Position numbers and translations under genes: made by a program. The notes beneath the pieces are model-generated. The model did no database searches. It was not told the DNA's origin and saw only the letters and a program-made list of their open reading frames with translations. This document shows positions 20,266-25,729 of a stretch of 25,729 nt of DNA, piece by piece. This DNA comes from an uncultured Collinsella sp. Its GTDB lineage: Bacteria > Actinomycetota > Coriobacteriia > Coriobacteriales > Coriobacteriaceae. Position 1 is the stretch's first letter, and each line of letters starts with the position of its first letter. The DNA lies in contig UQMW01000033.1 in the NCBI GenBank assembly GCA_900542275.1, positions 1 through 25,729 on the forward strand. Direction: 5' to 3'.

Positions 20266-23135
20266 CACGCTCCCTGTGCGGCAAGCGCCGCGGTCAGGAC
20301 GATGCCGGCGATCTTGGCGGCCTTGACGTCATGCTTGTCGTAATCCTCTAGGGCCACCGAGATAGCGACCGTGGGTGAATCGTAAGGTGCAAAGCCAACG
20401 AACATCGAGTTGACGTTGGTGCCGCCGGTTTCGGCCGAGCCGGTCTTGCCGGCGACCTTGACGCCGGGGATTTGGGCATCGGTGCCGGTGCCGGACTGGA
20501 CGACGGCAAGCATGGCCTGCTTGACCTGGTCGGCCGTGGCGGAGCTGACGGCCTGACCCAGCGAGCGGGACTGCGTGGTCTTGACCACGGTTCCGTCCGG
20601 GGCGAGTACCTGGGCTACAAAGTACGGGTCCATGACTACGCCGCTGTTAGCGATGGCGGCGGCAATCACGGCGTTTTGCATGACGGTGGTCTGCGGGCCG
20701 GGCGTGTGGTCCATGCCGACAGGCTGGCCGGCGCCGGCCCAGGCGGTCTCCCACTCGGTCATGAGCGACGGGTCGGCCATGATGGAGGCCGCGGAGGTCA
20801 GGTCCTGGCCGAGCTTTTGGCCGTAGCCAAAGGCGTTGGCAAACTGCACGAGCGTGTTTGCGCCAACTTCGTTTGCCACTTGGCCAAAGACGACGTTGGA
20901 AGACACGGCAAAGGCCTGCTGCAGGCTGATGGTGCCGTAGCTCTCGTTGGCATAGTTGGTGACCGGCGCGTTGCCGATGTCCATGGAGCCGGGCGCCTGG
21001 TAGGTGCTGGTAAGGCTGGCGGTGCCGGTCTCGAGTGCCGCGGAAAGCGTAACGACCTTAAACGTGGAGCCCGGCGTGTACAGCGCGTCCATGGCGCGAT
21101 TGTACATAGAGCCGTCCTCGCCGCCGCCCGCCTGCAGCAGGGCGTCGATGTTGGTGTTGTCGTAGGTGGGCGAGCTGGCACATGCGAGCACCGCGCCGGT
21201 ACGCGGGTCGATGACCACTACAGCGCCCTTAAAGCCCTTGAGTGCCTGCTCGGCCGCCGTCTGGATGCGCGAGTCGATGGTGAGCTTGGCGGTGTTGCCC
21301 GGCTGGGTCTGGCCCGCGAGCGACGCGATGGCGTTGTTCCAGCTGGAGTAGTCCTTAGAACCGGTGAGCGTGTCGTTCATGACACTCTCGATGGCGGTGG
21401 TGCCATACTGCTGGCTCACGTAGCCAACCACGTGCGCTGCCAGGTTGCCGTTGGGGTAGGAGCGTACGTAGGTGCCGTCCTCCTGCTGCAGCGACTCGGC
21501 CAGCGTCACGCCGTCGGACGTGATGATGGAACCGCGCTGGATGTACTTGGAGCGGGCGATAGTGTGGTTGTTGGTCGGCATATCCTGATAGTCCTTGGCC
21601 TTGATGACCTGGACATAGGTGAGGTTGCCGATAAGGATGGCGAACAGCGCCGTAAAGGCGAGCACCGCACGGGTTAGACGGTTGGCGAGCGCAACGCGGC
21701 CGAGCACACCGGATTCAGGCGTGTCGAGCAGGCGACGGCGCATGCGCGAGCCGACGGAATGGCTGCCGCTGCCGTAGGAAGACGAGGTGGCAAAGCGCGT
21801 GCCCGTCGGGGCGGCGGCAGATGCGACCTGATCATCGGTGATGGCAGCCATGGTGCCGGTGCCGGTAAGCTCGGCCTCGCGTCCGGTCGCCTCGTCACCG
21901 GCGCGCAGCAGGAGCGCGACGATGATAAAGCTCGCCAGCAGCGAGGAACCGCCCTGGCTCATAAAGGGCAGGGTGACGCCGGTCAGCGGGATCAGGCGGG
22001 TAACGCCGCCCACGATCAAAAAGGCCTGGAAGCTGATGGCGGCCGTAAGGCCCGTGGCGCTAAAGGCGGCGAGGTCGGATTTAGCGCGGGCAGCCGTGGT
22101 GAGGCCACGCACGGCAAAGAGCATAAACAGGATGAGCACGGCGCCGCCGCCCAAAAGGCCCATCTCCTCGCCGATGGCAGAGAAGATAAAGTCGGACTCG
22201 ACGACAGGGATGTTGTTGGCCATGCCGTTGCCGATACCAACACCGACCAGACCGCCATCGGCAAGCGAGAAGAGCGACTGGACGATCTGGTAGCCCTGGC
22301 CCTGGGCGTCCTTAAACGGATCGACCCAAACTTGGAAGCGCACCTGAACGTGCGACAGGAACTTGTAGGCGCCCACGGCGCCGACGGCCAAGAGCGCAAG
22401 GCCGATAACGACATACGAGAATCGACCCGTGGCAACGTAGAGCATCAGCAAGAAGATGGTGTAGAACAGCACGGCCGAACCCAGGTCGCGTTCGAAGACG
22501 ACAACGAGTAGGCACACGCCCCACACGGCAAACAGCGGCAGCAGCAGTCGCAGGCGAGGGATCTTAAAGCCTAGGATCTTGCGGTTGGAGATGGAGAGCA
22601 GCTCGCGGTTCTCGGCCAGGTACCCGGCCAGGAACAGCACGATAAAGACTTTGGCGAACTCGCCGGGCTGGATGGTAAAGCCCGCGATGCGAATCCACAG
22701 CTTGGAGCCCGAGATCGTGGTGCCGATAAAGATAGGCAGCATCAGCAGAATGATGCCGATAATGCCAAAGGTGTACTTGTAGCGCATGACTACGTCGAGG
22801 TTCTTAACCAACGCGAGCGTTCCCACCATGAGCGCCACCGAGACAAACAGGATGATGAGCTGTGAGATGGCGAGAGCGGGGGCGAGACGCGTCACGAACG
22901 TGATGCCGATGCCCGAAAGCACAAAGACAATGGGCAGGATAGCGGGGTCGGCACCGGGCGCCAAGATGCGCACGGCAATGTGGGCCGCGGCAAAGGCGGC
23001 AAAGAGGCCGATCGGTACGGCGAGCGTCTCAAAGGAGATGGCAGCGCCCGCGGTGAGGACGTACATCGCATACAGTAGGATGACGGGGAACGCCGAGGCG
23101 ATGAGCAAGAGCAGCTCGGTGTTGCGGCGACTCAT
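20265..23135 (-). CDS. RodA/FtsW-type SEDS glycosyltransferase fused to class B penicillin-binding protein
   Basis: Single 956-residue protein joining a peptidoglycan polymerase and its transpeptidase partner. The start is ATG 23135, nine bases after GGGAG; a GTG at 23144 overlaps that site. The SEDS part (about 1-412) is multi-spanning with FERDLGSAVLFY (Asp217, the catalytic-type Asp), GNGMANNIPVVESDFIFSAI and LTGVTLPFMSQGGSS. A flexible, partly basic linker (about 413-488) leads to a membrane span (about 489-510), a PBP dimerisation domain and the transpeptidase: STFK (Ser690, Lys693), SSN (745-747) and KTG (897-899). In most Actinobacteria these are adjacent rodA and pbpA genes; here no stop separates them. 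It lies between pstP (16 bp away) and pknB. Confidence 0.93.
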   Translation of the reverse strand: MSRRNTELLLLIASAFPVILLYAMYVLTAGAAISFETLAVPIGLFAAFAAAHIAVRILAPGADPAILPIVFVLSGIGITFVTRLAPALAISQLIILFVSVALMVGTLALVKNLDVVMRYKYTFGIIGIILLMLPIFIGTTISGSKLWIRIAGFTIQPGEFAKVFIVLFLAGYLAENRELLSISNRKILGFKIPRLRLLLPLFAVWGVCLLVVVFERDLGSAVLFYTIFLLMLYVATGRFSYVVIGLALLAVGAVGAYKFLSHVQVRFQVWVDPFKDAQGQGYQIVQSLFSLADGGLVGVGIGNGMANNIPVVESDFIFSAIGEEMGLLGGGAVLILFMLFAVRGLTTAARAKSDLAAFSATGLTAAISFQAFLIVGGVTRLIPLTGVTLPFMSQGGSSLLASFIIVALLLRAGDEATGREAELTGTGTMAAITDDQVASAAAPTGTRFATSSSYGSGSHSVGSRMRRRLLDTPESGVLGRVALANRLTRAVLAFTALFAILIGNLTYVQVIKAKDYQDMPTNNHTIARSKYIQRGSIITSDGVTLAESLQQEDGTYVRSYPNGNLAAHVVGYVSQQYGTTAIESVMNDTLTGSKDYSSWNNAIASLAGQTQPGNTAKLTIDSRIQTAAEQALKGFKGAVVVIDPRTGAVLACASSPTYDNTNIDALLQAGGGEDGSMYNRAMDALYTPGSTFKVVTLSAALETGTASLTSTYQAPGSMDIGNAPVTNYANESYGTISLQQAFAVSSNVVFGQVANEVGANTLVQFANAFGYGQKLGQDLTSAASIMADPSLMTEWETAWAGAGQPVGMDHTPGPQTTVMQNAVIAAAIANSGVVMDPYFVAQVLAPDGTVVKTTQSRSLGQAVSSATADQVKQAMLAVVQSGTGTDAQIPGVKVAGKTGSAETGGTNVNSMFVGFAPYDSPTVAISVALEDYDKHDVKAAKIAGIVLTAALAAQGA

Positions 23136-23151
23136 AAGCGGCACTCCCTTT

Positions 23152-24951
23152 CTAGTTCTTTTCGGAGGCTTCGGCCTCGGCGGACTGTTCGGCGGTTTTC
23201 TCGGAATCTGATTCGGAGGTCGATCCCTGATTGGTGTTGTCGCGAATCGTTTGCGCGTCGATCACCTGGCGGGTCTGCTCCTCGTCGATCTGGTGGCGGT
23301 ACTTGGATATCGTGTCCTGCGCATCGTCGACACTTGTTTGCGGAATGCCCGCCTTGAGGCGGTTTTGCGTGTCTTCGGGCAGGTCGGACAGCTTAATACT
23401 GGTTTCGCTTTCGAGCCAGTGAAGCTTGAGTCCGAGCGGCTTGCCGGGCAGGCCGCGCCAGACGGCGACATTGCCCTGGTGGGTACCCAGGTAGTACGAG
23501 CCGGTGACACCCGTGTAGGCCCAGATGCCAGCTGCCAGCACAAAGACGAGGGCCAGGATGGCGGCGATAGTAATGTTGCGGCGACGCACGCGTTGCGCCT
23601 CGCGCATAACGCCATCGTCAACCAGGTCAACGACTACTACGGTCACGTTGTCGTGGCCGCCGGCGGCAAGCGCCGCGTCCACTAGGTTGTCGACGCAGAT
23701 TTGCGCGGTTGAGGACTGCGTGGCGATGTTCTCGATATCGCTATCGGGAATCATGCTCGAAAGGCCGTCAGAGCAAAGGATCAGGCGGTCGCCTTCCTCG
23801 ATATGCAGAGTGAAGTGGTCGGCATACATGGCGGGGTCCGAGCCCAGCGCACGGGTGATGACCGAGCGGTTGGGGTGGACGCGAGCCTCGTCTGCCGTAA
23901 TCTCGCCGGCGTCCACGAGCTCCTCCACGTAGGAGTGGTCGCGGGTCACGCGGATGAGCGTGCCCTCGTGGAGCAGGTAGGCGCGAGAGTCACCCACGTG
24001 GGCGATGGCGAGCGTGTCGTTTTCGATATAGGCGCAAGTGGCTGTGCAGCCCATGCCGGGCTTGCCCAGGCCGTTCAGGGCCGCCTCGATTACGGCGGCG
24101 TTGGCTGCCTCGACGGCTGCGGCCAGGCGTGCTGCGTCGGCGGACTGCGGGGCCGTCTTGGCAATAGTCTCGACGGCAATGGAAGAGGCTACCTCGCCGG
24201 CGGCGTGACCGCCCATGCCGTCGCATACGCAAAAGAGCGGCGACTGCACCAGGTAGGAATCCTCATTGTGCGGGCGTACGCAGCCAACGTCAGAGCGGGC
24301 GCCCCACATGAGTTGCGTGGTGGTGCCGGCATCATAGGTCGAGTCGGTCTCGATGCGCTCCTCGGTCAGGGGCTCAAAGCTCATGGTCGAGCCGGGGTCT
24401 TTGAGCTTGGTCTCAACGGCGGCAACGTCGATCTCGGCTGTGTCACCGGGAGAGACGGTGTCGGTCTCGGCGTTTGATTCGGAATCGCCGGTGTCCGGGG
24501 AGCCGGGCTCCTCGGGCGCGCGGGCGGTCGACTCGTCGTCTTGCGGGCTGACGTCTATAGGCTCGGGCGCCGGCGTAGACGCGGGCGCAACCTCGGATGC
24601 CGGGGCTATGGGAAACGCCGGCGCGGCGGGTTCGGGTGCCGCAAACACCGCAGCGCTCTCGTTGATTGCCGCGGCGACGGGCTCTGCAAAGTGAGCCGGC
24701 GCCGGGGTTGCTTCGGGCGCTGTGGGCTGTTCCGCAGCATGTGCGCCGATGGGCGCCGCTACGGCATCCTCTTCGCCCTCGTTATCGGCGAGATCCGAAA
24801 TATCATGCGTTACATGCGAAAGAGGCAGGGAGAACACGGTGTCCTCGGGCTCCACGGGTGTGGAGTCCGCCGGAGCGGCGTGGGCCGGTGCAGCTACGGC
24901 GGCAGCCGGTGCCTCGGTCATGGTTGCGGACTTGTTCTCCTCGTCGATCAT
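23152..24951 (-). CDS. pstP: PP2C-family Ser/Thr phosphatase, membrane-anchored, with long N-terminal extension
   Basis: Removes phosphate from proteins phosphorylated by the PASTA kinase. It has 599 residues; ATG 24951 overlaps the fhaB stop (ATGA). An unusual 210-residue N-terminal part is rich in Ala, Pro, Glu and Ser and probably disordered. The PP2C domain (about 215-445) has RPHNEDSY (226-233), CDGMGGHA (243-250), HVGDSRAY (318-325), CSDGLSS (393-399) and GGHDNVTV (431-438), so all metal-binding Asp residues are present. One membrane span (about 459-481) precedes an extracytoplasmic tail ending in a Ser/Glu/Lys-rich stretch. The last two parts match PstP of other Actinobacteria; the extension may be a phosphorylation or docking region. 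Confidence 0.92.
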   Translation of the reverse strand: MIDEENKSATMTEAPAAAVAAPAHAAPADSTPVEPEDTVFSLPLSHVTHDISDLADNEGEEDAVAAPIGAHAAEQPTAPEATPAPAHFAEPVAAAINESAAVFAAPEPAAPAFPIAPASEVAPASTPAPEPIDVSPQDDESTARAPEEPGSPDTGDSESNAETDTVSPGDTAEIDVAAVETKLKDPGSTMSFEPLTEERIETDSTYDAGTTTQLMWGARSDVGCVRPHNEDSYLVQSPLFCVCDGMGGHAAGEVASSIAVETIAKTAPQSADAARLAAAVEAANAAVIEAALNGLGKPGMGCTATCAYIENDTLAIAHVGDSRAYLLHEGTLIRVTRDHSYVEELVDAGEITADEARVHPNRSVITRALGSDPAMYADHFTLHIEEGDRLILCSDGLSSMIPDSDIENIATQSSTAQICVDNLVDAALAAGGHDNVTVVVVDLVDDGVMREAQRVRRRNITIAAILALVFVLAAGIWAYTGVTGSYYLGTHQGNVAVWRGLPGKPLGLKLHWLESETSIKLSDLPEDTQNRLKAGIPQTSVDDAQDTISKYRHQIDEEQTRQVIDAQTIRDNTNQGSTSESDSEKTAEQSAEAEASEKN

Positions 24952-25364
24952 CGACGGTTCACCTTCATGACCACGTCGCCAATCTGGACTTCGTCGCCCT
25001 CGCGCAGCGTTGCGGGCTCCACAAGCTGGCGGCCGTTGACGAGCGTGCCGTTAAGCGAGTTGAGGTCCTCGATGATGAGCGCCGGGCCCTGCAGCGAAAA
25101 GCGCGCATGCGAGGCCGAGACGAACGGTTCGTTGATGCAGATGTCCGAAGATGGCGAGCGACCGACGATGACGGGGCCGAGCATGTCTACGTGGATGCCG
25201 CGGATACCGCGCGGACCCTTGTCCACATCGATCGTCCAGATAGCCGAGTCGCGACGCTGCCCGCGCACAAGTCCCACGCCGGTCTTCATGACGGCGAACA
25301 GGAAGATATAGAGCAGGGCGACCAGGACGATGCGGCCTGCAAAAAGGACGATATCGATGTTCAT
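24948..25364 (-). CDS. fhaB: Membrane-anchored FHA-domain protein (FhaB-like)
   Basis: Phosphothreonine-binding adaptor for PknB substrates or partners. It has 138 residues; start ATG 25364 follows AGGGGAT. An N-terminal membrane span (about 5-27) is followed by a basic segment and an FHA domain (about 60-138) with VGRSPSSDI (67-75), VSASHARFS (82-90) and LNSLNGTLVNG (101-111), which supply the conserved Gly-Arg, Ser, His and Asn residues for phosphothreonine binding. The stop overlaps the phosphatase start. FhaB is known in other Actinobacteria to accompany rodA, pbpA and the kinase. Confidence 0.9.
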   Translation of the reverse strand: MNIDIVLFAGRIVLVALLYIFLFAVMKTGVGLVRGQRRDSAIWTIDVDKGPRGIRGIHVDMLGPVIVGRSPSSDICINEPFVSASHARFSLQGPALIIEDLNSLNGTLVNGRQLVEPATLREGDEVQIGDVVMKVNRR

Positions 25365-25370
25365 AAGAGA

Positions 25371-25729
25371 CTATCCCCTAAATTCAAAGGTGCTCAGGCC
25401 AAACGTCAGCAGATCGCCGTTGCGCAGCGGGCAGCGCGTAATGCGGCGGTTGTTGACGAGCGTGCCGTTGGTGGAATTGAGGTCCTCGATCGACCAATCC
25501 GAGCCCGTAAAGGTGAGCTGGGCGTGGCGGCGCGACACGTTGGGGTCGCGCAGGGCAATATCGGAAACTGAGCGCTCGCGACCGATAGTCACCTGTGCGG
25601 AGGTGATGCTATGGCTCTCGCCGCTCACGACGTCGACGAGCTGGGCGAGCGGGCGCTGTGGGGCGCGAGTGCTCGCCATGTTGGAGGCAATACCGGCCGC
25701 GGCGCCAAGGCCCACGGCGGCGCCGGTCG
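25371..25729 (-). CDS. fhaA: FHA-domain protein, C-terminal part (FhaA-like, runs off window)
   Basis: The frame is open to the window edge; about 119 codons are visible. After a Gly/Ala-rich linker comes an FHA domain with IGRERSVSDIALRD, VSRRHAQLTF and LNSTNGTLVNNRRI, holding all phosphothreonine-binding positions; it ends FEFRG. The GTG at 25715 could not be the start because the frame continues upstream in Ala/Gly-rich sequence. FhaA proteins usually have an N-terminal DUF3662 domain, which would lie outside the window. It precedes fhaB by 6 bp and is probably the first or an early gene of the operon. Confidence 0.85.
   Translation of the reverse strand, partial: TGAAVGLGAAAGIASNMASTRAPQRPLAQLVDVVSGESHSITSAQVTIGRERSVSDIALRDPNVSRRHAQLTFTGSDWSIEDLNSTNGTLVNNRRITRCPLRNGDLLTFGLSTFEFRG

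Overview
The window looks like a chromosomal stretch of a high-GC Gram-positive bacterium of the class Coriobacteriia, most likely Collinsella or a close relative. This is inferred from an actinobacterial PknB / RodA-PbpA / PstP / FHA cell-wall signalling operon, a mannose-family PTS operon with a DUF956 partner, and intergenic REP-like repeats. No 16S gene or other decisive marker is present, so the genus is an inference.

Layout. (1) 1-460: start of an IS110-family transposase on the minus strand, cut by the window edge. A GC-rich, foldable non-coding segment lies upstream of it, where IS110 elements encode their bridge RNA. (2) 465-4153: AT-rich control region, then a mannose-type PTS operon (EIIAB, EIIC, EIID), a terminator, and a DUF956 (ManO-like) gene. 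(3) 4175-4345: three tandem REP-like hairpins. (4) 4427-4502: tRNA-Arg(CCT). (5) 4457-18020: a 13.5-kb integrated mobilizable element. It is bounded by a 48-bp direct repeat of the tRNA 3' end and carries a tyrosine integrase next to the right end. (6) 18021-25729: host DNA again. It begins with a terminator probably displaced from the tRNA and continues with the minus-strand operon fhaA - fhaB - pstP - rodA/pbpA fusion - pknB.

The element, left to right: iteron-like repeats and a 92-bp tandem duplication; an XRE regulator divergent from a 1109-aa CAP-domain coiled-coil surface protein with an LAQTG sorting signal, followed by a secreted GH[WY]E-repeat protein; a 450-bp run of perfect hairpins (probable oriT); mobC and relaxase; a candidate type I toxin-antitoxin locus (41-aa hydrophobic-basic peptide, SD-sequestering hairpin, 5'/3' fold-back pairing, convergent antisense RNA with its own promoter and terminator); three stop/start-overlapping metallophosphoesterase genes behind a hairpin leader; a convergent coiled-coil protein; a RepL-like winged-helix gene; a frameshifted excisionase-like gene; and the integrase. 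Integrase and xis would move the element in and out of the tRNA gene. MobC, relaxase and oriT would allow mobilization by a helper, since no type IV secretion genes are present. The toxin-antitoxin pair would stabilise it, and the surface proteins and phosphoesterases are cargo.

The strongest candidates for something undescribed are the type I toxin-antitoxin locus at 12030-12326, the triple phosphoesterase operon, the excisionase frameshift at a G6/C6 run, and the RodA-PbpA fusion.
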